A stretch of 30,586 nt of DNA, from NCBI GenBank assembly GCA_049999725.1, contig JBNGIS010020676.1, positions 1-30,586 of the forward strand, given 5' to 3'. The notes under the pieces were generated by a model, which had not been told where the DNA came from, made no database searches, and saw only the letters and a program-made list of their open reading frames with translations. The translations under genes and the position numbers were made by a program. The stretch's first letter is position 1. Each line of letters begins with the position of its first letter. This DNA is from Haplomitrium mnioides (taxonomy: Eukaryota > Marchantiophyta > Haplomitriopsida > Calobryales). Positions 19,661 to 29,589 of the stretch are shown here, in pieces.

Positions 19661-20616
19661 GACTGACTTGTACATGATTAAACATCGAAAAACAACTCCT
19701 TATAACCATAAGGCTAATAGACATACTAAAATGGTGAATCAAATTTTGTGTACAATTCTTAACAAGATTAATGCATCTCATTCGATGGATTGGGATAAAA
19801 AAATTTATTATGCATTATTGGCTTATAGAACTACTAAGAAGATAACTACGAAACAAATGTTATTTTATTTAGTTTATTGGATGCAATCTATAGTTCTAGT
19901 TGAGTGGTTTGTTCCTACATTGCAAATCAGTGAGCATGAAAGACTGCCTAATGAGGTTAGTCTTCAGTCCAGAATATTGGATCTGATTGCATTGGAGGAG
20001 CAAAGATTGATAGCTTTGAGGAAAACTAAAGCAGTACAGCAGAACCGAAAGTAAAAAATATGACTCTAAAATAAAACTAGTCAAGATTAAGGAAGGTGAT
20101 TTAGTGTTGCTTTATGATAATAAGTACACTGTTTTTTCTGGAAAGTTACATATACGTTGGATGGGTCCATATGTAGTTCAACAATTGATTAATAACGGAT
20201 CGGTTCCGCTCGTCACCTTGGATGGGTGGAGCTGGATACACAGGTAGATGGTTCTCAAATCAAAAAGTATAACTCTCCAAAATGAGCTTGCGAGGATGCT
20301 GCGCTCTATGGGGAGCTATGTGAGGGTCCACTTCAGTTGCAAGAGAAAGGAAGTAATCGAAATAGATTTGGAGTTGTATTGATGATAGGGTTTGGAAGCG
20401 TTGGGAAATTTGATTTAGGGAAATTGAGAAGGTTAGCCATGAAGGAAATTAAATAATAATAATAAATACCTTAACAATAGATTAGAGATTTTTAATTTAT
20501 TATTGTTTAAATAAAGTATTAGATTAAAAGAGAGTTTGGTAAACATAGGAAGTTTAACTTAATTATTAAAAATAAATAATAATAAAAATAATAAAGCTAA
20601 TCTAAGGGTATCAGTT
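19661..20616 (+). repeat. Tandem copy 2: integrase C-terminus + PPT + LTR start
   Basis: Begins GACTGACTTGTACATGATTAAA like copy 1 (18777) and copy 3 (20617). The period is 884 then 956 bases; the difference is mostly an extra 72-base AT-rich stretch near the end of copy 2 (and copy 3). The integrase part is open from 19668 to 20054 and keeps the Lys at the catalytic Glu position (19728-19730). The three copies look about 95 per cent identical, much closer than other repeats here, so the duplication is young. Confidence 0.9.
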
Positions 20617-21255
20617 GACTGACTTGTACATGATTAAACATCGAAAAACAACTCCTTATAACCATAAGGCTAGTAGACATACTAAAATGGTGAATCAAAT
20701 TTTGTGTACAATTCTTAACANNNNNNNNNNAGATTAAGGAAGGTGATTTAGTGTTGCTTTATGATAATAAGTACACTGTTTTTTCTGGAAAGTTACATAT
20801 ACGTTGGATGGGTCCATATGTAGTTCAACAATTGTTTAATAACGGATCGGTTCCGCTCGTCACCTTGGATGGGTGGAGCTGGATACACAAGTAGATGGCT
20901 CTTGAATTAAAAAGTACAACTCTCCAGAATGAGCTTGCGAGGACGATGCACTTTAGGGGGAGCTATGTGAGGGTCCACTTCCGTTGCAAGAGAAAGGAAG
21001 TAATCGAAATAGATTTGGAGTTGTATTGATGATAGGGTATGGAAGCGTTGCGAAATTTGATTTAGGGAAATTGAGAAGGTTAGCCATAAGGGAAATTAAA
21101 TAATAATAATAAATACCTTAACAATAGATTACAGTTTTTTAATTTATTATTGTTTAAATAAAATATTAGATTAAAAGAGAGTTTGGTAAACATAGGAATT
21201 TTAACTTAATTATTAAAAATAAATATAAATAAAAATAGTAAAGCCAATCTAGACT
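20617..21255 (+). repeat. Tandem copy 3 (contains assembly gap)
   Basis: Same start as copies 1 and 2, with the same Lys codon (20694-20696). After ...ATTCTTAACA there are ten Ns, then AGATTAAGGAAGG. The part lost at the Ns corresponds to 318 bases of copy 1 (18881-19198), so the ten Ns are a placeholder. The copy ends in ...AAAGCCAATCTAGA and joins block R2. Confidence 0.9.
20721..20730. other. Assembly gap (10 N)
   Basis: Ten Ns inside tandem copy 3. By comparison with the sister copies, about 318 bases are missing. Confidence 0.95.
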
Positions 21256-21257
21256 TC

Positions 21258-23235
21258 TAATGCCAACAAGCCTCTATTCTAGTTGTATAATTATTAAGGG
21301 ACAGCTTGCAATGAGGTATTTTATTGGTGAGTCAAGGGAGGGGCTCTTGACTAGTCCCCTCCAAGGGCATTAATAAAGGATAAGCAAGTAGCTTCACACC
21401 CCATAGGGGATGTTGTTTGAATGAAGATGGATAGGAGTTGCTTATATCAATATTCAGGTGAAGAGAATACTACTAATGGGATAAAAGGGAAGGATGTGAT
21501 GAGAAGAGCATGCAAGGAGCTAGGGAATTCATTGATCAAGAAAAGCAACGTGTTTGTGATTTCGCGAGGATTGTGGAAGAATGGATCAGTACCTCAGGGA
21601 GTTGAATCATTCATTCTTAGCCATGGAGTTGATGTTGACTTCTGAATTTGATCAGATGATTGTCTGTTTGAATCTGAGTTGTTTTCATAAAATGTTTCTC
21701 ACTTGTTTGATGCCTCAAGGATTAGTCGGTGTGGCAACGACAAATGCATCTTTGAATGTGAATTGAGAAGAAGCGCCAATGGTTTTCGAAAGGTCAATGG
21801 TTTGGAACTTCAAATGAGCTTGGAGGATTGTAACACTAGTGGGAGTGAAAATTTGAAAGAAGCGGTCCTACAAACGATTGAAGAGCAAAGGATTGAAATG
21901 CCTCAGAATCGCAAATCAAAAAATGCAGAAAATGAAAATCAGAAACAAGGAGCTTCAGAGAACAGCTACGTCGATGCTTTGGAAGGTGGATCAATGCAAG
22001 GAAGGGTCAAAATTTTTCAGATGTGCAGGAACAAAATCAAGCGAGCGCAAGTATGCAAAATGAGCACTTGGGATTCGAAAATTTGGAGACAAAAGGAAAA
22101 TTGGCAAGCTAGAAATCTACGCAATGTTGAATGCAGAAAAGCTGATGAAGACGAAGATCGAAGGAGGGACTATGCAAAGTCATAGATGGCTGATGTAGAA
22201 AGTTCAAATACAATTAAAATAGCCCACAATCGCACAATTGCATTGTGTACGTTCGACAAGAGGAAGCATTTGAAATTGAAAAGATGTCAATCAAAATCAA
22301 AAAAGGAGCAGCTTTCGGAATCAAAAGAGTAAGTTTTTTGAAAATTAGAAATCGAAAAGGTTTTTTTTTTTATCGCCAAGAGCAGCATACAAAATCAATA
22401 GAAGGCAGTTTGTTGAAAGTTTGAATCGGGAGCAGACGTCACTCGAAAAGTTTGAAAAGAAGGCAGTATTCTGAAAGTTCAAAATTGAGCGAGCTCGTCA
22501 GTTGAAAGTTCAAAAAATGAGGAGTTAGTGAAAGTTCGAACAAGCCTTTGGGAGTTAGTGAAAGTTTGAATTTCACTATAAGAACCATCATTAGTTATAG
22601 CTCTACTTGCGAGAAGGAATGAGAGTTGATGTAATTCTTGAACTGCAATGGGAGATTGGAGACAGGAATTCACAGATTTCCAATCCAGGAAGCTCTATGC
22701 AGTTTCAAGATCAGAGGGCACGGTTCTTCAGGGGTTGACGGTGAAACCTTTTACCTGGATCGTAGTATATAGTTAGATTATGTAGATATATAATTAGATA
22801 GGTTAGTGTTAGAAGTAGTCTTAGAGTTAGTTTCAATTACTAGCACATAGATGAAAATCAGCTGTTAGTTGCAAGGAAGCATAAGTCTAGTATGTTGGCC
22901 TTATTCATTGTACAATTTTATTCTTTTCATCTATAAAGTTCTATCGTTTTCTTTGAAGATCCCCTTGTTTTCATACATGAATGAGAGTTGCATTTGGAAG
23001 CATTATGTTGGCAGAATCAGAATGATAATGCAGATGGGAAACAAGAGAAATCTGTAATGAGCAATAGCGAGCAGAGCAAGACTAGTGTCGGGAAAGATAT
23101 GTCAAGGGAGAGTACCTTGGTGTATTCCTTGTGATGTTTTGATTGTTTTGCTTGAAAATTAATCCAGTAGTGTGTAGCAGCGAAGAGTATATGCTTTACT
23201 TGGATTTTGTATGCTAATCTATGTGCATGTAGGGT
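21258..23235 (+). repeat. Long LTR-like block R2, sister of R1
   Basis: From about 21905 to 23225 it follows R1 (7103-8511) base for base with small indels; before that it carries about 650 bases R1 lacks, including a start similar to 9764-9920. A TATAAAG-type box sits near 22934. A T13 run interrupts the short-repeat region near 22360. The 160-codon frame 21703-22185 covers part of it and partly reappears in R1 with frameshifts; I see no known domain and rate coding as unlikely. It stops short of the R1 right end, so no PBS follows. Confidence 0.6.
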
Positions 23236-23425
23236 TTGTTATTGTTGGTTTGAGTCTTATGCCCGTATATAGTCAAAAAAAAACCTTGAAATTAGTACTG
23301 TGGGTTTTGACTCTAAGTGTGGAGAGCATTTGTTATTGTTGGCTAGAGTTCTATGCGCACATAGAGTCAAAGCTAGCATAAGAATCGTTATTGTTGATTT
23401 GAACCCTAGACATGTACTAGGTTTG
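23236..23425 (+). repeat. Three GTTATTGTTGG...CTATGCGCACATAG units
   Basis: Units at about 23236, 23330 and 23387 share 'GTTATTGTTGR.T' followed by a dyad: CTTATGCCCGTATATAG (23256), CTATGCGCACATAG (23351) and CCTAGACATGTACTAGG (23405). The dyads resemble those at 3192-3266 and 28970-29316. Confidence 0.6.
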
Positions 23426-23854
23426 TGAAGATTTATGAGGATAATCAAGGTTGCATATTGTTTGCAAAGAATCCAACCTATTACTATATTAGAAAGTAAA
23501 CTCAAAATCCACTTCAAAGTCGAGAAAGCTTTTCAAGAGAAAACACTTGACATAAAATAGTGTTGAAACAGAAAGCCAGAAAGCATAATCACGATACACC
23601 AAAAATCAAGTTTGCAAGACACCAAAATTTTAAGTTGCAGATTTGTAAAAAATCAGCTTCCAAATATGCCAAAAATCAAAAGAGACAAGAAATCACATTT
23701 CAAGGTAGACACAATTTCCTCATGAGGCTTGCTTGTTGAAATGTTGTTGTTGTTTCAAAAACATGATTTTCAAATGAGGGTTGAATTGTAATCTACAAGA
23801 AATGCAATTTTCTCATTACGGCAATGAAATTAGAGGAACTCAACCTTCACGAAA
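23426..23854. other. No gene seen; AT-rich flank of the minus-strand Copia LTR
   Basis: Stops in all frames. GAAATGCAAT occurs twice (about 23799 and 23851). Nothing further recognised. Confidence 0.4.
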
Positions 23855-24221
23855 TGCAATCAAAGGAAGAATTCACAAATGTTGAATAGTTTGCTTGCTA
23901 AGAATACACCCCAATGGGGATTCTTGTTAGTTTATACATGGAGATGAATCTTCTCCTATGTTACATTGGCACTGAATTATCATCATTTTGTTTATTCAAG
24001 GACCTGATGGTGCGTGTTGGTTCTCTGCGGGAGATCAGTGTGATTGTCATCACTATGTTACTAATGACATTAGATAAAGTGTCATTTATACAAGGAGGAA
24101 GGAGGGTTTATGTGATTGACATGTGGCAATTCCCTTAACCTTTAGCTAAGTAAGTTAGTTCTAGCTAACTAATCTAGTTTAAGCTAATGTCATTTACAAC
24201 AGTAAAGATACATTTCCAGCA
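23855..24221 (-). repeat. 3' LTR of Copia-A (minus strand)
   Basis: Read on minus it starts TGCTGGAAATGTATCTTTAC at 24221 and ends ...CTTTGATTGCA at 23855. The start matches the Copia-B LTR start (TATTGGAAATGTATCTTTTG at 25993), and the segment around its TATA box (ATGTATAAACTAA...AGAATCC) matches Copia-B too. A purine-rich AATAAGTGGAAG lies just upstream on minus (24233-24222), suitable as PPT. Length about 367 bases against about 440 in Copia-B. Confidence 0.65.
23931..23936 (-). promoter_or_regulatory. TATA box of the Copia-A LTR
   Basis: CATGTATAAACTAAC on minus, about 285 bases after the LTR start and aligned with the Copia-B box at 26334-26340. Confidence 0.45.
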
Positions 24222-24234
24222 CTTCCACTTATTG

Positions 24235-24850
24235 CATATTGATGTACATCCCCATCTTTTTTATTAGCTTGGAGTGTCTTTCTTAGAGCCATGCTTTGGT
24301 GAGAACATCAGCTGCCATCTCCTATAACACACTTTATTCTAATTCCTTTTTATTTCCAATCAGATCTCTTATAAAGTGATACTATGTATCAATGTACTTT
24401 CATTCTTGGATGGTGAATTGGGTTGATGGCTAGTTTAATACATCCTTGGTTATCACATTCAATAGTTCTTGGTGTGTCATGCTTGAATCCAATCTCATCA
24501 AGCAACTTGTGTAACCATATATTTTTACTGACATGTATCAATGCTATGCACTCATCTTCGATAGTTGAAAGAGTAGTGGTTTTTTTGTAGCTAAGTGCTT
24601 AATGAGATAGCTCCATCTTCTATATTAAACATGTATCTAGAAGTAGATACCTTTTTTCTTATTCTCCTCCCCAGTCTACCATCACAATAGCAATAAAGCT
24701 TAATCCCCTTGCCATGATAAGTGATGCCAAGATCTTTTGTGCTTTTCAAGTATCTCATAACTCATTTGGTTGCCTTCCAGTATCGATGACCTTGTTTTTT
24801 CATGAACCTATTTATAGCTCTCAGTTAATAAGCCACATCTAGCCTTGTTC
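24235..24850 (-). pseudogene. Copia-A RNase H region (minus), decayed
   Basis: Minus translation gives KLMYAMLRTRLDVAY, RYWKATK-stop-VMRYLKSTKDLGI, LYCYCDGRLG and RKKVSTSRYMF. These match the Copia series 'GSLMYA..cTRPDIa', 'HW.A.KrilRYLkgT.d.gl', 'gysDaD.agd...rkSTSGy'. The end reads like 'IHHIRE', 'ADvlTK' with many stops. The first catalytic Asp region is altered (YSDAD to YCDGR). No open frame of useful length remains. Confidence 0.75.
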
Positions 24851-25800
24851 ATAACATGGCATACATCAGCTTCTTAATGACACATTTGCATGGAACCTTT
24901 TCCATATCTGCCTTCTCTTTTTTAGCCTTGCTTCCATTTGGCAATTTGCAATCAACATCAATTGCAAGCTTTGCAACTTACTTTGTTGATCAACCTCTTG
25001 CATTCTTGTCCCAAATCACATTTGTCTCCAATATATAGTGTACCTTTTCAAGGTCCACCATCTCAAATAGGTTGCTCTAACCATTTTCCAAGTTGCGCAA
25101 CAAGTTCAAAAATCATTGAATAACAATATGTCACATATAGTGATTGTGATGATAAACCCCTTTACCACTAAGCAATGTTCTTGTTGTGATTGGATGCGTT
25201 TCTATGAGATCCATCACCTTGTAAGTATTGGTGTATCTCGTTTTACCATGCTCTTGAGGACCGCTCTAGTCCATATAGAGACTTCCAAAGGAGACACACA
25301 CCTTGTGCTCCTTGTGACGTACCTCAAACCCTACCTGTTGCACCATTCAAATCTCATCTTTGAGATCTTCATTCAATAAATCTAACTTCACGTCCATTTG
25401 ATGAGACTTCCTATCCATCAACTATTGCAATAATCAATTAGTTGCATATTGAATATTTCTTAAGAATTTGATATCATTCTTCCACATATAACCCTAGGCT
25501 ACCAAGTGTGCCTTGTAGTTGATGATTGCAGCTCTATGATTGAGCTCCAACTCACTCTTGCATCATATGGCTTTTCTTGCCTTCTAGTAAATCTCTCAAG
25601 ATCCGTGCTCCAATCTATATCAAGAATTAACACTTTATTTTGTAGCCAACTCCCACTGGTTAGCATCATCCCATTCCATGACTTGCATAAGACTTGTTTG
25701 TTTTTGCTCAAGAACCACTTTTGTCTTACTTTCCAATCTTCCAAGCCTAACAATCATCTTTACGGTCTTTGTGACTCTATTACTTAATTCAATACAATTT
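24850..25800 (-). pseudogene. Copia-A reverse transcriptase (minus), decayed
   Basis: Minus blocks in order from high to low coordinate: KARKAI..KSELELN and YKAHLVA-stop-GY (normally 'KArLVAkGy'), HQMDVKLDLLNEDLKDEI (about 25400; 'hQMDVKtAFLnGdL.eeiym'), QQVGFEV, a degraded 'SLYGL' (about 25280), and FEMVDLEKVHYIL (about 25050; 'F.MkDLG...yiLGi'). Where the YVDD box is expected (about 25130) only one Asp can be read. Stops and frameshifts throughout. Confidence 0.75.
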
Positions 25801-25992
25801 CCTTACTTTGTTCAAATTCCTCCAAGACAGCTGGTCCATCTTCTGCAAGTTGTTATCCAAAAGTCTGACCAACACTCCATCACGTAGAGTGATCTTCAGA
25901 ACATCAAGGAGAGTAAGGCTTGGATTTGCATCCATTCTATTGCTACCTTCCATTCATAGAAAATGATGTACTTGCACGCGATTGTTTTGCTC
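25801..25992. other. Unassigned spacer between the two Copia fragments
   Basis: On minus an open-ish stretch begins MEGSNRMDANPSL (about 25953) and includes NNLQKMDQ, which I cannot place. It may be a chimeric 5' extension of Copia-A or flanking DNA. No integrase signature is present. Confidence 0.3.
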
Positions 25993-26432
25993 TATTGGAA
26001 ATGTATCTTTTGCTGATGTATATAGCTATCACTAATAAATCGTTAGTTATAGTCAAGCTAACTATGTTGGCTTGTCATTTATTTGTTAGAGTAGAATAGC
26101 TACCGTGCATGGTGCTCCTTGATAAATGTAATATAGCTTAAGAAGGTAGTTGCATAGCACTTGTAATGTGCTCTTAAAAAGTAGAAGGGTATTTTAAACG
26201 TTGACACATGTGATACGGGCATGTGGTCCACAAACACTCCACCATTCAACTCTCTTGCATGTTTGTTTATTTTCCATAACCCTTGTATTATTACCAACGC
26301 CCATTTGTATGAAATGCAACTTGTGTTCCTATGTATATAACTAAAGAGGATTCTTATTTGGGCTCATCCTCAATAAGTGACAACTTCCCAACATCGTTAT
26401 CAACTTGTGACTTGCAAGCAGCTTCCATTTGC
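25993..26432 (+). repeat. 5' LTR of Copia-B
   Basis: Starts TATTGGAAATGTATC (TG mutated to TA relative to Copia-A) and ends ...CTTCCATTTGCA just before a degraded PBS. Contains a TATA box at 26334-26340 followed by a region aligned to the Copia-A LTR. Confidence 0.6.
26334..26340 (+). promoter_or_regulatory. TATA box of the Copia-B LTR
   Basis: CTATGTATATAACTAAAGAGG, about 95 bases before the LTR end. Confidence 0.5.
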
Positions 26433-26445
26433 AAATATCAGAGTG
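26433..26445 (+). other. Degraded tRNA-iMet primer-binding site
   Basis: AAATATCAGAGTG keeps TATCAGAG of TGGTATCAGAGC. It follows the presumed LTR end directly. The first bases and the last C are changed. Confidence 0.4.
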
Positions 26446-26687
26446 TCGCAAGCAACTCAGCATATTCCCATCTTTCTCCCTCTTATCATTCACGATTAAG
26501 CTTTTTGGGTATGCTCTCCATCAGGCAACCATCTACAACTGTATTTTCTGAGGAAAGATGACCATTCAGTTTTATCTTGCCTTTATGATTTTAGATGTCT
26601 CTATCTTAGACATGATTTTTTGTATCTCCCTATTGCCAGCTTTCTCAACTCTTCACATGGGATTTTGAGTCTACTTTTCATCAGGTT

Positions 26688-27465
26688 ATAGGCCCACAAG
26701 TTGATACTAGCAATGAGAGCATCGTCCAAAAATTTGGAGAAGATGGTTTTCATATTTGGAAGTTAAAGATGAAAATGATTATGGTGAGTCAAGACCTATA
26801 AGAAGTCACAAAGGATCTCCAAGCTGAATTAGATCTGATCCGTGAAGAAATGTGAGGAGTTGATATCAAAAGAGAGAGAAGACGTTTAGTGAGTGTTGAG
26901 AAGAGGGCTTTAACATCCATTATGTTGAGCTTTGATGATCACCTCTTGGAATTGGTGAGACATTGCAAGGCTGCACATGAAGCTTAGAAAACATTGTTTG
27001 ATAAATTTGAAGGCAAAGATATTATGATTCAAATTCATGTGAAGAAGAAAATTTTCACAATGCAAATGAAGGAGAATTCTTCCATCAATGAGCATGTGAT
27101 CCGAGTAAAGTCCATGGTTGGGCAACTTCAAGCGGTTGGGTCAAGAATTGAGGAGGAGGACATAACATGTGTTCTGCTTTCCAGCCTTCTTGAAGAGTAC
27201 AGCACTTTGGCCATGACAATGCAGGCAAAGGGGGACTTAGATCTTGAATTCATAGTCAATCGCTCGCTCAGTAAGGAGCAGAAGAGATATAACAAAGAGA
27301 AGAAAGATGATTTTTCTTTTATCGCTAAAGGAGAGAAGAAAAAGAAAAAGCATGCAAAAACTTGAACATGCTATTAATGCAAGAAGGTTGGACATTTTTC
27401 CAATGCTTGCAAAAAGAAACTTGTTGACAAGAAGAAAGAAAGAGATGTACCAAAGAAAGAGAAAT
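26688..27465 (+). pseudogene. Copia-B gag with zinc knuckle
   Basis: One frame from 26688, where an ATA stands at the probable start (ATG in an active copy; I-G-P-Q-V), to past 27430. FGEDGFHIWKLKMKMIM is the 'F.G.ny..W...m...L' block of Copia gag. Stops lie at about 26799, 26850, 26986 and 27363. The capsid block FDKFEGKDIMIQI, 'SINEHV...k.mv..L...G..i.eed....lLsSLp..Y' follows, then a Lys-rich tail and a CCHC knuckle (27369-27410, C-Y-stop-C-KKVG-H-FSNA-C) with a TAA inside it. Confidence 0.85.
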
Positions 27466-28095
27466 TAAATGCAACCTCCAATGCAACAATTGCCAAACAA
27501 GATTTGTCATTTGAAGAAGAAGTGGATTACATGGCCTCACTTGGAGACAGTTAAAGATGCCTCATACCTTGATTCGGATGCATCCAATCATATGTCATCA
27601 AGGAAAGAGTGGTTTAGAGACATCATCAAAACATATCCTACAGTCATCAAGTTTGGTGACAGCTTTGGAGTAAATGCAATTGCAGTAGGAGATGTGTGTC
27701 TTAGGGTCAAAGAACTGGGATGCAAAAGTGCCACCCACATTTTGAAGGAAGTTCTATTTGTACTTCAGATCACACAATATCTTGTGTTAGTAAATGCCTT
27801 CACCAAGACTAGCTTCATAGTCATTTTTTACCAACATGGGTGTAAAATCTTGAATAAGTATGGCAAGGTAGTTTGCATTGGCATAAAGAAACTTAAGTTG
27901 TATAGATTTAACTACATCTCAATAGTAGAGGAAAGCTTGAATATTGTTGTCTAGGAAGATGACTCTCTAGCATCATAGGCATAGATATTTGGGAGAAGAG
28001 AGAATCGAGGTGCTCATAAGTATGGTCAACAATATGGAATTGGATTATTCCACCTCAAACAACCGCTACTTGGAACCAGAAACATGCTACTCAGA
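27466..28095 (+). pseudogene. Copia-B protease and gag-pre-integrase remnant, truncated
   Basis: Frame shifts near 27545. SYLDSDASNHMSSRKEWF is the Copia protease 'W.lDSGAs.HmT....wF' with the Gly after D-S changed to Asp (27577-27579). Similarity continues through IKFGDSFGVNAIAVGDV and 'LKEVLFVLQIT.YLVLVNAF' to the frame end at 27954. A frame-shifted HRHRYLGEERIEVL (about 27975) recalls the 'W H.RlGH....l..L' pre-integrase motif. After about 28095 the sequence turns AT-rich: integrase, RT and RNase H are absent. Confidence 0.8.
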
Positions 28096-28950
28096 ATAGG
28101 AATTTTATTTTTTTTGGAAACATAGTGTTTTTTCATATCAAAAAACATAAAAAAAAACGAGGTTAATTTTTAAAAACAAAAAGTACATGAGTTTTTTGGA
28201 TTTGTTTTTTTGTCATTTCAGCAAGCCTAATAGAGCGAAAGTCAATTTTGTTATGCAAAATCAATCAATATTGCTAGTTTTTATAAAAACATTGGAAAGT
28301 TTGAATTTGTTCAAAATCATAAAAATTATGGTAAGTTTTCATCAAAAAATTGCATTTATCATTGATTACAATTCTAAGCCCAAAAGTTTAAATACACGTC
28401 ACAAGAAACTATTTTGAAATATGTTTCATTGCACAAACTTGAAGCGCGCGTAGACATGGTGCTCTTTTGAACTTTTTTGTTGGAAAAATATTACAAAACA
28501 CAAAGAAAATGCCTAAGGGGACTAGAAGTCAAGGGAATGAGTTTGCAATGGTAAACACAAAAACAAAGAAAAAAGAAACATTGCATCGATTTAGGAGCTT
28601 CATTTTAAACGTCAAGAAGAAAGGAAGCTTTCAGTTTAAGTTGAAAATCCATGCAATCAAAAGTGAATGTAGGCTTTCAAAAAGGTTCCAGCAATTAAAA
28701 ATATTTCACAGTTCAATGAAGCATATACAGAAACATATCATAGTTCAGAATCAAAAAGGTAGTAGCTTAGGAGATTGCATTGAGATTGTAAACAATAAAC
28801 ATGTCCAAGTTTTAGACTTGATTCAACCAAACAAAGGTCTCAAGATCTACAAATGAGTCTATGACCTGTGTACAAACAAAGTTGTAAGCGGTAGTCTTTG
28901 TATGAAGAAGCTTAAGGGTTATGCATGAGAAGTAGAACTTTTGGAAGGCA
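28096..28950 (+). other. AT-rich region with one unrecognised ORF
   Basis: T- and A-runs up to about 28400. An open frame at 28467-28856 (129 codons, atypical start, ATG at 28509) is Lys-rich and basic (KTKKKETLHRF, VKKKGSFQFKLK). I recognise no domain, no knuckle and no signal peptide. It might be chance in AT-rich DNA. Nothing else supported. Confidence 0.3.
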
Positions 28951-28954
28951 AGGA

Positions 28955-29219
28955 CTTCCACCCCAAAGTTTATGTGCGCATAAGAATCCAAGCTCAACAT
29001 GTGAACACTCCACCCCAAAGTCTATGCGCGCTTAGAAATCTAAGCTCAACAAGTGAACACTCCACCCCAAAGTCTATGCGCGCATAGGAATTCAAACTCA
29101 CCAACTGAACACTCCACCTGAAAGTCTAGGCGCACTTAGGAATCCGAACTCACCATCTAAACACTTCGCCCCAAAGTCAATGAGCGCATAGGAATCCGAA
29201 CTCACCAGCTCAACATTCC
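28955..29219 (+). repeat. 52-bp tandem array, five units
   Basis: Units start at 28955, 29008, 29060, 29112 and 29164 (53 then 52, 52, 52 bases), each 'CTCCACCCCAAAGT' + dyad CTATGCGCGCATAG-like + 'GAATCCGAACTCACCA..TGAACA'. A partial sixth unit decays after 29216. The period is not a multiple of three, so it is not a coding repeat. It lies downstream (on minus) of the stop of the right-hand DUF7869-type pseudogene. Confidence 0.9.
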
Positions 29220-29302
29220 ACAACAAAGACTGACAAGAAGCTAGGCTTTAGGTTCTGTACAAGAGTTTTTGTACGTTGTATGTTTCGCTTGCAAATCAAA
29301 AT

Positions 29303-29316
29303 CTATGCACGCATAG
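29303..29316. repeat. Isolated dyad CTATGCACGCATAG
   Basis: One further copy of the palindromic core, 84 bases beyond the end of the tandem array and between it and the right-hand pseudogene. Confidence 0.6.
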
Positions 29317-29449
29317 GGTTCACACTTCTACAACTAAGGATACACACTGTAAACATTCTATTTTTGCAACAAACTCTACATATGCAAAAGATTTCGATTT
29401 CTAATTCGGAATCTAAAAGTAAAAACGGGTACAAAGCTCTTCTTCTGAG

Positions 29450-29549
29450 NNNNNNNNNNNNNNNNNNNNNNNNNNNNNNNNNNNNNNNNNNNNNNNNNNN
29501 NNNNNNNNNNNNNNNNNNNNNNNNNNNNNNNNNNNNNNNNNNNNNNNNN
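29450..29549. other. Scaffold gap (100 N)
   Basis: One hundred Ns, the usual placeholder for a gap of unknown size. It falls just downstream of the pseudogene stop. Confidence 0.98.
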
Positions 29550-29589
29550 CAAATACAAAATATAAAACAAAATTCTTGAAAGACTTTAG

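Noticed and set aside
19668-20054. A separate gene
   Set aside because: It is the second tandem copy of the integrase C-terminus, with no own start or promoter.
28955-29219. CRISPR-like array
   Set aside because: Units are contiguous with no unique spacers, in plant DNA, with no cas genes.
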